NCBI GenBank assembly: GCA_002724925.1
Contig: PBQA01000016.1
Span: 186,001 to 250,000 of the forward strand
Direction of reading: 5' to 3'
Length of the DNA: 64,000 nt
DNA from: Oceanospirillaceae bacterium
GTDB lineage: Bacteria > Pseudomonadota > Gammaproteobacteria > Pseudomonadales > Oceanobacteraceae
Shown here: in pieces, positions 11,401 through 24,822 of the stretch
Layout of the letters: the number at the start of each line of letters is the position of its first letter
Position numbering within the stretch: position 1 is the stretch's first letter
Made by a program: the position numbers and the translations under genes
Notes under the pieces: model-generated
Databases searched by the model: none
What the model saw: the letters and a program-made list of their open reading frames with translations, nothing else
What the model was told of the DNA's origin: nothing

Positions 11401-12066
11401 ACGCAACACAGGAGAGAGATAAGCATCGGCGACGGTTGTCTGGCCACGCGGAACAATTTTGACCAGAGGGCTGACGTCATGACTGAGAGAAATCTGGGTA
11501 TAGCCAATATGCTGAGCAATTTCGCGAATGCGTTTTTCGTGCGCCGGATAACGGTATGCATGCATCAACACAACCGCGACACACCGGAACCCTTGATCAT
11601 AGGCTTCCTGAAGCTGAACAAGAGTCGCTTCTTCATCGAGAGCAAACTCCACCGTGCCATCAGCCCGAACGCGTTCAGAGACTTCGTAAACTCGGTCATA
11701 GAGTGGTTCAGGTAAATGAATATTGGTCGCAAAAATATCAGGGCGGGTCTGATAACCAATATCCAGCTGGTCCCGTAGCCCTTTGCTGATCAGAAGAACC
11801 GTCGGCTCTCCTTTGCGCTCAAGCAGAGCATTGGTAGCGACAGTCGTGCCCATACGCACTGACGAAATATCGGTCGGTAAATCAGGGTGGCGAGCCTGCA
11901 GGCGCTGAATCCCCTCAACGGCTGCATCCGCATAATGATCGGGGTTCTCGGATAAGAGTTTGTAAGTCAGTACCCGTTGATCTGGCGTTAAGGCAACGAT
12001 GTCAGTAAAGGTGCCGCCCCGGTCTACCCAGAACTGCCAATGTGTTTGCTGTGAAGCTGATGCCAT
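8464..12066 (-). CDS. 5-oxoprolinase (fused hydantoinase A/B)
   Basis: [74 protein letters not shown]; 1200 aa. Confidence 0.92.
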   Translation of the reverse strand: MASASQQTHWQFWVDRGGTFTDIVALTPDQRVLTYKLLSENPDHYADAAVEGIQRLQARHPDLPTDISSVRMGTTVATNALLERKGEPTVLLISKGLRDQLDIGYQTRPDIFATNIHLPEPLYDRVYEVSERVRADGTVEFALDEEATLVQLQEAYDQGFRCVAVVLMHAYRYPAHEKRIREIAQHIGYTQISLSHDVSPLVKIVPRGQTTVADAYLSPVLRRYVNQVAEALSASQSVDLEFMQSNGGLAKAEVFQGRDAILSGPAGGVVGMVRTAEADGFERIVGFDMGGTSTDVSHYAGTLERETETVVNGVRLRVPMMNIHTVAAGGGSIVRFADGRLQVGPESAGAYPGPACYRNGGPLTVTDCNLLLGRVNPAFFPSVFGPEQNQPLDLDTVQAQFSELAEQVTEATGHLWTTEQLAEGFLNIAVESMAAAVKKISVQRGYDVQDYAFSAFGGAGGQHACAVAAALGISTVYLHPMAGVLSAYGIGIADQRWLGEEAVEKELSVAAAEIRQRVKNLSSASPLAGDCTVRVYLRYEGSDTPLLVDWINEADARASFEIQHKQLFGFIYPEKSVLLDALQVEVTVAGAILPEADLPKVSASDTEARSTTRLYAQGRWHEVDVYDRAELPEGFIATGPLLLTDQNSTHVIEPGWQLNVLASGALVLERQSMEASAIDDQSAQYDPVTLEIFNHLFMSVAEQMGFVLEKTASSVNIKERLDFSCAVFDCEGELVANAPHIPVHLGSMSESIHVVMREHSDMQPGDAFVLNTPYNGGTHLPDVTVVKPVFISDSQRADFFVAARGHHADIGGITPGSMPAYSQHIEEEGVLLDNLVLMRAGEFQESSLREVLLSAKYPARNPDQNIADLMAQLAACEKGAEELKRLCQQYGSDTVHAYMKYVQDNAEQTLRDCLAQLPSGSFSYAMDDGTRFKVIIDVDHNSRTAVIDFKGTGYRKGQPMHPGNFNAPTSVVKAAVLYSFRVLVNKQMPLNAGFFRPLEIRVPDASIIAPQYPAAVVSGNVETAQYLVDCLMGALGLMAGGQGTNNNFTFGNERYQYYETLCGGAGATEKAAGASAVHTHMTNSRLTDPEILEQRYPVVLDLFHVRQFSGGAGEHRGGDGVERHIRFLEPMTANIISGHRSVPTFSLNGAGEGKTGVNFVLRQSGKIEWLQGCAATDIASGDTFCIHTPGGGGWNGDSGS

Positions 12067-12111
12067 GATCCGCGCTGCCTCTGAAAATCTGAATCAGCGC
12101 GGATGATACCA

Positions 12112-12786
12112 TCACGGCATATTCGCGACCCAGCGTGCGACAGCCTTCAGGTCTTCGTCACTCATATTGCCAACGACCGCAGTCATCGGAGAATTCTTTC
12201 TCGACTCATCGCCCTGCTTAAACTTCAGCAATGTCTTCTCAAGAAATTCGTACGGCTGACCCGCAATCCGGGGATACGTGTGACTGCCATGCCCTTTGTC
12301 ACCATGACAGGCAAAGCACAACGACTGATACACCTGCCGCCCTTTCATATCGGGTTCGGGCCGGTTATCGCGAGGGGTTACAGGTTTATCTGCGAAGTAT
12401 ACAGCTACCGCAACGCGCTCTTCTGCGCTCAGGATTTCCGCCAGTTTGCTCATCACGTAGTTTTTGCGTGTTCCCGAGGCGAACTTCTCAAACTGAGTAA
12501 ACAAATAAGCGGGATTCTGGCTGGCCAGATTCGGCACATAGTCGCGCACGGAATTACCGTCCTTGCCATGACAGCGGAAGCAGAACTGTGCTCGCTCCTG
12601 CCCTTGTGCATTGGCCTTCTGGCGAGCTTCAGGGTCAGCCACAATATTTTCAAACTGCTGCAGTAATCTGGCCGCTTGCTCTGGGCTATCCGCAGACGGA
12701 GTGTCAGCACTCGCAATTGCAGAGAAAGAAGTCAGTAAAACGACAGCCAGGACACAAAGACTGATATTAATAAGGCGATTACTCAT
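12112..12786 (-). CDS. Di-haem c-type cytochrome (c4-like)
   Basis: Two CxxCH motifs (CFRCH, CFACH) and a signal peptide; start set at MSNRLINIS. Confidence 0.85.
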   Translation of the reverse strand: MSNRLINISLCVLAVVLLTSFSAIASADTPSADSPEQAARLLQQFENIVADPEARQKANAQGQERAQFCFRCHGKDGNSVRDYVPNLASQNPAYLFTQFEKFASGTRKNYVMSKLAEILSAEERVAVAVYFADKPVTPRDNRPEPDMKGRQVYQSLCFACHGDKGHGSHTYPRIAGQPYEFLEKTLLKFKQGDESRKNSPMTAVVGNMSDEDLKAVARWVANMP

Positions 12787-12927
12787 GAAAAAGACAACTC
12801 TTGCAGGCATAACGATCGTGAGCGCCGAACATACTCAAGGCCGCCAGCCTATGGCCAGCGGCAAATAATACCTGAGTGTCTATTTCTTGCTGAAAACTGA
12901 CTCAGATCAGTATTTACGAAAGCTGTT

Positions 12928-13365
12928 TTACATCGGAGAAAATAAACGTGCTGTGTGTGCTACGCACTCTGAGTTATCGAAACAGAAGGTCATAGGAAGC
13001 TCGTTTGTCAGTGGTGTTTCCAGACCAAATAACATCAGATGCAGACCACCAGGCTCAAGCGTCACGGACTCTCCTGCGGGGACTTCGAGCGAGTCGATCT
13101 GACGCATTTTCATTACGCCATCTTCGTGCAAATGTGTGTGGATCTCGATGGAGCTGGCCCATGGGGCCGATACTGAAACCAGGCGCTGCAGTTCATTACT
13201 GGTGTTGGTCAACGTCATAAATGCAGCACTCATGCTACGCCCCGGAACAGGTTCACGAACATACGGGTCATTAATAATGACAGAATCAGCAGAAGCAGAG
13301 ATCGAGACAAGCGCGGTTACCGCAAAACCGAGGGCGTATTTCAGACAGAATTTCATCATGGACAA
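12928..13365 (-). CDS. Copper chaperone PCu(A)C domain protein
   Basis: VREPVPGRSMSAAFMTLTN...EIHTHLHEDGVMKMRQID...LEPGGLHLMLFGL: H(M)X10MX21HXM-like arrangement. Confidence 0.88.
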   Translation of the reverse strand: MSMMKFCLKYALGFAVTALVSISASADSVIINDPYVREPVPGRSMSAAFMTLTNTSNELQRLVSVSAPWASSIEIHTHLHEDGVMKMRQIDSLEVPAGESVTLEPGGLHLMLFGLETPLTNELPMTFCFDNSECVAHTARLFSPM

Positions 13366-13477
13366 CCTTAATTACAACCAAAACCAGACTTCTGCCTGCA
13401 ACAGTCAGAAGACGCTCGATAATACGCCATACAGCGGCGTATTCAGAGCGGCAGATTGTCGCACAGGCGACTGGTTA

Positions 13478-15457
13478 TCACACTGCCGGGCGCCAGTTCA
13501 CCGCGTCTTCGAGGCTGTCTAATGGTCGGGTAAAGTAATAGCCACCCAGACCATCAACCCCTGTCTGACGCACGGCATTGACGTCAGGAGCCTCTTCCAG
13601 CCCTTCCGCCAGTACCAACAGGTCCAGGTTGTGTGCAATCTGAACCATACTCTGAATATAGAATTTATGATCCTGTGCCAGATGCACACCGCGGTTAAAA
13701 CTGCCGTCGATACGCACATAGGCCAGTGGCAAGCGTTGCAGATAGGCGAATGCCATGGTGCCCGTGCCTACCTGATCAATGCCGACATCGACACCGAAAG
13801 GTTGCAGTTTCAGCGCAAGCCGGGCAATCGCGTGTTCTGCTGAGTACAGCGCAAACTCCGGTACCTCAAGCGCGATACGACGCGCCTGTTCAGGGTATCG
13901 GGCAAGAAGCTCAGCCAGCGACTGATGGAAACTCTCATCCAGCACAGACGCAGGCGACAGGTTGACGCAGAAGCGGACCGGCTCGGCGTTTTTATCAAGG
14001 CCGCCCATCGAGTTGAACACTTTTTCAATCACCACCAGGTCAAAACGCGCGGCCAGTCTGTGCTGCTCAATCATTGGCCAGAAGCGAGCCGCAGATAGCG
14101 TTTGCCCTTGCCAGCCCACACGGCTGAACACTTCTACCTGTAACAGCTTCTGATCGTGATTAGAAATCACAGGCAGGTATTGCAGCTGAATACTCTGCTC
14201 TTCAAGAACAGTATTCAGCAAAGTCCGCCATTCACCTGCGGTCCATTCATCAAACTCAGAATCACTGCGCTGGTACAACTGATACTTAGCCGTGGGCTGA
14301 CGCTGTGCCTGGCGCAAGGCGGCATCGGCACGACTGAAGGCATCCACAGGGTCATCCTGATCCCCCTGCAGGAAAACAGCTCCCATATGGAAGCAGAGTT
14401 CGTTTCGCTGAGATAATGCTGAAACGCTCATCAGACTGAACGCCTGCTGTACGATATCGTCCGCCTGAGTGCGATCAGCACAAGGGACAAACAGAGAAAA
14501 ATCGGCACCGGCACGGCGCCCTAATAAACTGTGCGGGTAATCCGTGCGCCATTGTTCAAGCGACTTACCCAGCAAAGCCAATAAATCATCACCAGCCTGA
14601 CGGCCCGCATTCAGGTTGAATTCAGCAAAATTCTGAATCTGCATAATAACCAGCACGCCGCTGTGTTCATCATCGCGAGACAGGATATGCCCAAACTGCT
14701 GATCAAAGCCCCGACGGTTGAGCAGACCCGTAGGCGCATCAAGATACGACTCTTCGCGCAGCCGCTCGGTCATTTCAGCCTGCTCAGCGAAAATTGCCTG
14801 TAGCTTACGCACCATTTTATTCATGGCCTCCACGACACGGCGCAGTTCGCGCGCGCGGGGAATGTTCTCCTGCACCTGAAGATCACGTTCGGATATCGCC
14901 AGAGCCTGCTGCTCAACCCGAACCAACGATCTGAACAACAAGCGCAGTAGCAGTTGCAACGCCACCAGCGCAATCAGCAGCACCCAGGCGAACCAGATCA
15001 TTTCAGCACTGATCATGCCCCACAGGTCGCGGTACGCAAAATCCGCATGACTGATGACGGTAACCGTACCCAGGCGTTGCCAGCCTCGGGTGACGTCGGC
15101 CTCGGCCGGGATAAGCTCAAGGGGCACCAGTTTCTGGAACCATTCAGGCGCACCGCCGCTGCTGAACGCTTCACGAGCGCGACGATGAAGAGTTTCACCG
15201 TCGGTCCGGGCAAAAGTGATGTCTTCAAAAAATCCGCGATCAAAGAGCACGTCCATCAGACGGGTCTGCTGCACAGAGTCATCTGCATCAATCTGCGACA
15301 TAGAAAGCGCCAGAGAGGTAGCCGCATCATACGCCCGACCGTTAAGCTGCTGTTCGAAGTAATCACGTCCATTGATCACAGTAACGACCAGGTTTCCTGC
15401 CAGCAACACGACGACCAGCAGACTGGCGAGTAGAGAAAATTGTTGTCTGAGTGTCAT
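13478..15457 (-). CDS. lapD: LapD-like membrane c-di-GMP receptor (degenerate GGDEF and EAL)
   Basis: N-terminal TM/periplasmic LapD-type domain, degenerate GGDEF (RRAGADFSLFV) and EAL (LQVEVFSRV); adjacent to lapG. Confidence 0.85.
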   Translation of the reverse strand: MTLRQQFSLLASLLVVVLLAGNLVVTVINGRDYFEQQLNGRAYDAATSLALSMSQIDADDSVQQTRLMDVLFDRGFFEDITFARTDGETLHRRAREAFSSGGAPEWFQKLVPLELIPAEADVTRGWQRLGTVTVISHADFAYRDLWGMISAEMIWFAWVLLIALVALQLLLRLLFRSLVRVEQQALAISERDLQVQENIPRARELRRVVEAMNKMVRKLQAIFAEQAEMTERLREESYLDAPTGLLNRRGFDQQFGHILSRDDEHSGVLVIMQIQNFAEFNLNAGRQAGDDLLALLGKSLEQWRTDYPHSLLGRRAGADFSLFVPCADRTQADDIVQQAFSLMSVSALSQRNELCFHMGAVFLQGDQDDPVDAFSRADAALRQAQRQPTAKYQLYQRSDSEFDEWTAGEWRTLLNTVLEEQSIQLQYLPVISNHDQKLLQVEVFSRVGWQGQTLSAARFWPMIEQHRLAARFDLVVIEKVFNSMGGLDKNAEPVRFCVNLSPASVLDESFHQSLAELLARYPEQARRIALEVPEFALYSAEHAIARLALKLQPFGVDVGIDQVGTGTMAFAYLQRLPLAYVRIDGSFNRGVHLAQDHKFYIQSMVQIAHNLDLLVLAEGLEEAPDVNAVRQTGVDGLGGYYFTRPLDSLEDAVNWRPAV

Positions 15458-15461
15458 GAGC

Positions 15462-16139
15462 TTATAAGTCCATACCTAGGTTATTCATCCGGACCCGAAG
15501 GTCCGTCCATAAATCAAGTTTGTTGGGGTCTCCCAACAGTATCCCCTGCCCCTTCATTTTGTCGAGCCACATTCCATTCGCATTGAAGCTGTAAACCGGA
15601 TCAAGATCCGGACGTTTACTGGCAGGACGTATCTGATTGATCAGATTATCAAGCACCAGAGGAATGGCATCAGGGGTGGGGAAATACGTCAGTACCATAT
15701 GTGCCTGATTCAAACGCACCGCCTTAACATAGGTGATACGCAGCTTTGAGACATCCACCCCGATTTTAGACAGGGTGTAATACTTTGCGATTACGTAGTC
15801 TTCGCAGTCGCCACCATTGGTACCCAGTGCCTCATAGGGAGTCGCCCAGTAGTCGATCTTTCCCCAGTGTTTATCATCGTTATAAAAAGGCACACGTTTA
15901 TTAAAGAAGTAATTGACCTCTTCAAGTTTTCTGTCTTCCGGATAGTTGGCCACCCGCTCCATCATGCGACGCCAGTCTTCGATACGACGGCCAGCGCTGT
16001 AGTCGTATTCTTTTTCAGCCCGCGCCACCAGATCCTCTGGAACCCACTGATTCACGTCAGCCACCAGAGTCGCTGATATCAGCAACGAACTCCAGAATAG
16101 CTTTTCAGACAAAGCAGTAGTCAGACGTTTCAGCTTCAT
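15462..16139 (-). CDS. lapG: LapG-like transglutaminase-like periplasmic cysteine protease
   Basis: GTNGGDCEDYVIAKYYTL and AHMVLTY catalytic motifs. Confidence 0.9.
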   Translation of the reverse strand: MKLKRLTTALSEKLFWSSLLISATLVADVNQWVPEDLVARAEKEYDYSAGRRIEDWRRMMERVANYPEDRKLEEVNYFFNKRVPFYNDDKHWGKIDYWATPYEALGTNGGDCEDYVIAKYYTLSKIGVDVSKLRITYVKAVRLNQAHMVLTYFPTPDAIPLVLDNLINQIRPASKRPDLDPVYSFNANGMWLDKMKGQGILLGDPNKLDLWTDLRVRMNNLGMDL

Positions 16140-16320
16140 GAACAGTAATGCCAGGCTCGGGTAAACAATGAACGCCCAACAGACCAGAATCAGGGGCTGT
16201 ATAAACTATAGACGTTCCCAGCATTTTCGCTTTCAATCACTCGCTCAGGGCCCGCCCGCTGGACGCTGCGGCGCTTTTTCGGCAAACTCGCAGCAGAAAC
16301 ACACGCATCTGGATACAACC

Positions 16321-16761
16321 ATGTCACGCATACTCCTTCTGCAAGGGCCTAACCTGAACCTGCTCGGCACCCGTGAACCCCATATTTACGGTTCAACCAC
16401 GCTGGCGGACATTGAGCAAACGCTGCGCCCTGCTGCTGAAGCCGCCGGACATGAGCTGGAGCAGCTGCAAAGCAATGCCGAGCACATCCTGATCGACCGG
16501 ATTCACGCCGCACGCGACGACGGCACCCGCTTTATTCTTATCAACCCGGGTGCCTTCACTCACACCAGCGTAGCGATTCGCGATGCCCTTGCTGGCGTGG
16601 CAATCCCCTTCATTGAAGTACACATTTCTAATGTGCATGCTCGCGAGCCATTCCGTCAGCACTCGTACCTGTCAGACATCGCTCAGGGCGTCATCTGTGG
16701 GTTGGGTGTACAAGGCTACGAACTGGCGCTGCAGGCTGCCATTACACAGGTAAACGCATAA
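16321..16761 (+). CDS. aroQ: Type II 3-dehydroquinate dehydratase
   Basis: [24 protein letters not shown]...[17 protein letters not shown]...[21 protein letters not shown]. Start at ATG 16321 rather than 16168. Confidence 0.95.
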   Translation: MSRILLLQGPNLNLLGTREPHIYGSTTLADIEQTLRPAAEAAGHELEQLQSNAEHILIDRIHAARDDGTRFILINPGAFTHTSVAIRDALAGVAIPFIEVHISNVHAREPFRQHSYLSDIAQGVICGLGVQGYELALQAAITQVNA

Positions 16762-16763
16762 TC

Positions 16764-17654
16764 ATGTCCTGGATCCAGATCCGAATTCATACCAACAGCG
16801 AATGGGTAAGCAAAGTCGAAGACACTCTGATGGAGTGCGGCTCGCTGTCTGTCACACTGAAAGATGATGCTGACCAGCCGATTCTCGAACCCGAACTGGG
16901 CACGACCCCCGTCTGGGACGAAACCTGTGTCATCGGCCTCTTTGAGGCAACACGAGACCCCGCCGAACTCAGTGCAGAACTGAACAGCGTATTTTTTCTG
17001 AAAGCCAAAGCAGACCTGCCTCGTCATAAGATCGAGATCCTCGAAGACAAAGACTGGGTGCGAGAATGGATGGATAACTACCATCCAATGCAGTTCGGCG
17101 AACGACTCTGGGTATGTCCGAGCTGGAAAGAGCCTCCGCAGAAGGATGCGGTTAACCTCCTGCTCGACCCGGGTCTTGCCTTCGGTACCGGCACCCACCC
17201 AACCACGTCGCTGTGTCTGAAGTTTCTCGATCGTGAAGTAAAAGGCGGCGAACTGGTCGTCGACTTTGGCTGCGGCAGCGGGATTCTGGGTATCGCTGCC
17301 CTGCTTTTAGGTGCCAATCACATGGCAGGCACGGATATCGACCCGCAGGCGCTACTGGCCACCGAAGACAACGCTAACCGCAACGGCATCAGCCGTGACC
17401 AATATGAAATCTATCTACCAGAGAATACGCCTGAACTGCAGGCCGATATTATGGTCGCAAACATATTAGCTGGCCCGCTTGAGCAATTGGCGCCAACCAT
17501 TGCAGGACTGACACGTAGCGGTGGTAAACTCGCCTTATCCGGCCTGCTGGCAGAACAAGCCGAGACCATCAGCCAGTGCTACGGTCAATGGTTTGAAATG
17601 AACGCACCGGAGCAAGAAGGCGACTGGGTCGTACTCACAGGGATAAAACGCTGA
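16764..17654 (+). CDS. prmA: Ribosomal protein L11 methyltransferase
   Basis: LLLDPGLAFGTGTHPTTSLCL...VVDFGCGSGILGIAALLLGA. Confidence 0.95.
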   Translation: MSWIQIRIHTNSEWVSKVEDTLMECGSLSVTLKDDADQPILEPELGTTPVWDETCVIGLFEATRDPAELSAELNSVFFLKAKADLPRHKIEILEDKDWVREWMDNYHPMQFGERLWVCPSWKEPPQKDAVNLLLDPGLAFGTGTHPTTSLCLKFLDREVKGGELVVDFGCGSGILGIAALLLGANHMAGTDIDPQALLATEDNANRNGISRDQYEIYLPENTPELQADIMVANILAGPLEQLAPTIAGLTRSGGKLALSGLLAEQAETISQCYGQWFEMNAPEQEGDWVVLTGIKR

Positions 17655-17655
17655 A

Positions 17656-20064
<2,409 letters not shown>

Positions 20065-20182
20065 AAGTCAATGCTGAAATTGCGCAAAATATGCGCAGTT
20101 TTCCCTTTATTCATAAAGGGGTTGGGAGTATCATAGCGCCTCTTTTTCAGCACACTTTTTAACCAGAAGGCCACCGTCTTCT

Positions 20183-21169
20183 ATGCCCTCAATTGGCCCT
20201 TACACGCTACCGAACCCCGTGGTTCTGGCTCCTATGGCGGGAGTCACCGACCGCCCGTTCCGCCAGCTCTGCCGAGAATTAGGTGCAGGACTGGTCGTCG
20301 GCGAAATGGTTTCTGGCAAGCCCGAATTGCGCAACACGCGTAAGTCGAAACTGCGCCTGGACCACACCGGAGAGCCCGAACCAATTGCCGTTCAGATCGT
20401 CGGTGGCGACCCGGAAATCATGGCCAACAGCGCCCGCTTCAATGTTGAGAACGGCGCTCAGATTATCGACATCAATATGGGATGTCCGGCGAAAAAAGTG
20501 TGCAACAAGGCTGCTGGCTCCGCATTACTGCGCGATGAAGCCTTAGTGAAAGATATATTGCAGGCCACAGTTGAAGCCGTCGATGTTCCTGTCAGCCTGA
20601 AAATCCGCACGGGCTGGAGTCCTGACTCCCGCAATGCCGTGCGCATCGCCGAAATTGCAGAAGCCGCAGGCATTGTATCTCTGGCGGTTCACGGACGTAC
20701 CCGCGCGTGTGGCTATGCCAACACCGTTGAGTACGACACCATTCGTGACGTAAAAGCCAGCACGTCGTTGCCCGTGTTCGCGAACGGCGACATCACCAGC
20801 GCCCGCAAGGCCGCGGAAGTGATGAACTATACCGGCGCCGACGGGGTATTAATCGGTCGCGCCGCCCAGGGACAACCCTGGATATTTAGAGAGGTCGTTC
20901 ATTTCCTCAACACAGGAAACGAACTCGCAGCACCAGATCTGCACGAAGTAGAAACGATTCTGCAGCGACATCTGGTTTCTCTCTACGATTTTTACGGTGA
21001 GTACTTAGGGGTACGCATCGCACGGAAACACGTCAGCTGGTACCTGAAGAGCCAGCCGGGCAACAGTTTCCGGAAACAGTTTAATCAATTAGACAGTCCC
21101 ACCGCACAGATGGAATCGATTGCGGAGTATTTCCGTAATCCATCGTTAAGGAAGGAAGCAGCAGCATGA
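20183..21169 (+). CDS. dusB: tRNA-dihydrouridine synthase B
   Basis: [26 protein letters not shown]...[20 protein letters not shown]; fused to fis operon order. Confidence 0.95.
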   Translation: MPSIGPYTLPNPVVLAPMAGVTDRPFRQLCRELGAGLVVGEMVSGKPELRNTRKSKLRLDHTGEPEPIAVQIVGGDPEIMANSARFNVENGAQIIDINMGCPAKKVCNKAAGSALLRDEALVKDILQATVEAVDVPVSLKIRTGWSPDSRNAVRIAEIAEAAGIVSLAVHGRTRACGYANTVEYDTIRDVKASTSLPVFANGDITSARKAAEVMNYTGADGVLIGRAAQGQPWIFREVVHFLNTGNELAAPDLHEVETILQRHLVSLYDFYGEYLGVRIARKHVSWYLKSQPGNSFRKQFNQLDSPTAQMESIAEYFRNPSLRKEAAA

Positions 21170-21480
21170 GCTCAGAAGCAATTATCAGACAGGTTGAACC
21201 AGTGACAGAACCAGCGAACTCCGAGAACCATTTCACCACCATCGCAGACTCGACACACACACTGCGTGAGAGCGTTGAGATCGCGCTCAAGAATTATTTT
21301 GATGCTATGGATGGCCAGCCAGTATCCGAGCTGTATGAAATGGTTCTGGCAGAAGTTGAAGCACCGCTGCTGGAAACCGTTATGCGTTACACCCGCGACA
21401 ACCAGACCAAAGCGTCCATTGTACTGGGCCTCAACCGCGGCACGCTGCGTAAAAAACTTAAGCAATACGGCATGCTCTGA
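21166..21480 (+). CDS. fis: DNA-binding protein Fis
   Basis: [53 protein letters not shown] overlap with dusB. Confidence 0.97.
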   Translation: MSSEAIIRQVEPVTEPANSENHFTTIADSTHTLRESVEIALKNYFDAMDGQPVSELYEMVLAEVEAPLLETVMRYTRDNQTKASIVLGLNRGTLRKKLKQYGML

Positions 21481-21548
21481 GCAACGCCCGATATAACGTT
21501 TTCAGACGGCTGAGATAATCAGCCGTTTTCACTTCCCGACTAGTTAAG

Positions 21549-23156
<1,608 letters not shown>

Positions 23157-23160
23157 TTAA

Positions 23161-23424
23161 TACGGAGCTACTGCACCGTAGGTAACGCTTCTTTATGAAA
23201 GAAAGCGATCGAGCTTAAGCGGTGGAAATTAAAATTTTGCGACAACGAATTTAATGCGGTGTCGCATTGAAGAGAATTGGGCGTTGTAGCCCCGGGAGAT
23301 GAAAGGTTTCTGAGCAAGGCAAAACCTGAGGAAAAAGCGGAGTGTACTTTAGTACATGAGCATTTTGACAAAGGTTTTAACACCGCTCAGGAGCGTTTCA
23401 GACCCGCAATAAGAGAAGTCAGCT
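23161..23424 (+). ncRNA. Structured purH-purD spacer / candidate purD leader element
   Basis: Stems tacgg/ccgta, tgcgaca(23238-23244)/tgtcgca(23260-23266), aggttt(23304-23309)/aaacct(23322-23327), agcgg(23336-23340)/ccgct(23383-23387) enclosing tgtact-tt-agtaca(23343-23356). Confidence 0.45.
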
Positions 23425-24717
23425 ATGAAAATCTTAGTAATTGGCAGTGGTGGTCGTGAACACGCTCTGGCCTGGAAGGCTCTACAATCTCCGCTGGTTG
23501 AAAAAGTATTCGTTGCTCCGGGCAACGCTGGCACAGCGATCGAAGACAACATCGAAAACGTTGCCATCGACGTTTTGGATTTCGATGCACTGGAAGCTTT
23601 CGCGAAAGAAAACGAAGTTGGCCTGACGATTGTTGGCCCAGAAGCTCCTCTGGTCGACGGTGTGGTAGATCAGTTTGAAGCCGCTGGCCTGAAGATCTTT
23701 GGCCCTAAAAAAGGCGCTGCGCAGCTGGAAGGTTCAAAAGCATTCACTAAAGACTTCCTGGCACGTCATCAGATCCCTACCGCTGAATACCAGAACTTCA
23801 CCGAAGTTGAGCCAGCACTGGCTTACCTGCGAGAGAAGGGCGCGCCTATCGTTGTTAAGGCCGATGGTCTGGCCGCTGGTAAAGGCGTCATCGTTGCAGA
23901 AACTCTGGAACAAGCGGAAGAAGCCGTAAAAGACATGCTGTCTGGCAATGCTTTCGGCGATGCTGGTTGTCGTGTTGTGATCGAAGAGTTCCTCGCGGGC
24001 GAAGAAGCGTCTTTCATCGTCATGGTCGATGGTAAGAACGTTCTGCCAATGGCCACCAGCCAGGATCACAAGCGTGTTGGCGATAAAGATACTGGCCCTA
24101 ACACCGGTGGCATGGGTGCTTACTCTCCTGCTCCTGTTGTCACGCCAGAAATCGATGCGCGCATCATGCGCGAAGTCATTATGCCGACGGTTGAAGGCAT
24201 GGCCGCTGAAGGCAATGATTACACAGGTTTCCTGTACGCCGGTCTGATGATCGACGAGTCTGGCGCACCTAAAGTCATTGAGTACAACTGCCGCTTCGGT
24301 GACCCAGAAACTCAACCCATCATGCTGCGCATGCAGTCTGATATGGTTGCTCACTGTCTCGCTGCTCTCGAAGGTAAGCTTGATACTGAAAATGCAGAGT
24401 GGGACCCGCGCCCATCACTCGGTGTGGTTCTGGCAGCCGCAGGCTACCCGGCCGACTACCCGAAAGGCGATGTTATTTCTTTGCCTGCGGATGACGGCAC
24501 CGACCGTAAAGTCTTCCATGCCGGGACTAAACTGAATGAGAATGGCGAGGTAGTGACTGCCGGTGGTCGTGTGCTGTGTGCAACTGCTCTCGGCAACTCC
24601 GTCAGCGAAGCTCAGGCACAAGCGTATGAGCTGGTAAAACTGGTCTCATGGGAAGGTATGTTCTGCCGTTCCGATATCGGTTATCGTGCTGTAGCACGCG
24701 AGAACGAAAACGGCTGA
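23425..24717 (+). CDS. purD: Phosphoribosylamine-glycine ligase
   Basis: MKILVIGSGGREHALAWK...GPEAPLVDGVVD...FGDPETQPIMLRM. Confidence 0.97.
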   Translation: MKILVIGSGGREHALAWKALQSPLVEKVFVAPGNAGTAIEDNIENVAIDVLDFDALEAFAKENEVGLTIVGPEAPLVDGVVDQFEAAGLKIFGPKKGAAQLEGSKAFTKDFLARHQIPTAEYQNFTEVEPALAYLREKGAPIVVKADGLAAGKGVIVAETLEQAEEAVKDMLSGNAFGDAGCRVVIEEFLAGEEASFIVMVDGKNVLPMATSQDHKRVGDKDTGPNTGGMGAYSPAPVVTPEIDARIMREVIMPTVEGMAAEGNDYTGFLYAGLMIDESGAPKVIEYNCRFGDPETQPIMLRMQSDMVAHCLAALEGKLDTENAEWDPRPSLGVVLAAAGYPADYPKGDVISLPADDGTDRKVFHAGTKLNENGEVVTAGGRVLCATALGNSVSEAQAQAYELVKLVSWEGMFCRSDIGYRAVARENENG

Positions 24718-24734
24718 TTGCCCTATTGTTCTCA

Positions 24735-24772
24735 GGGTCTTGAGACCCAGCAGGGCCAGCCTAGCTGGCCCT
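24735..24772 (+). terminator. Tandem hairpins downstream of purD
   Basis: gggtc-ttga-gaccc followed by agggccagc-cta-gctggccct; weak T-tract (ttgattt). Confidence 0.55.
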
Positions 24773-24822
24773 TGATTTAAGCTGTTAAACGCCAAGCATT
24801 CTGGTGAGGGATCACTGCAGTA

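Noticed and set aside
12103-12666. 187-aa plus-strand ORF
   Set aside because: Antisense to the cytochrome c gene; no RBS or domain support.
23734-24354. 206-aa minus-strand ORF
   Set aside because: Antisense to purD; His/Arg/Phe-rich shadow translation.
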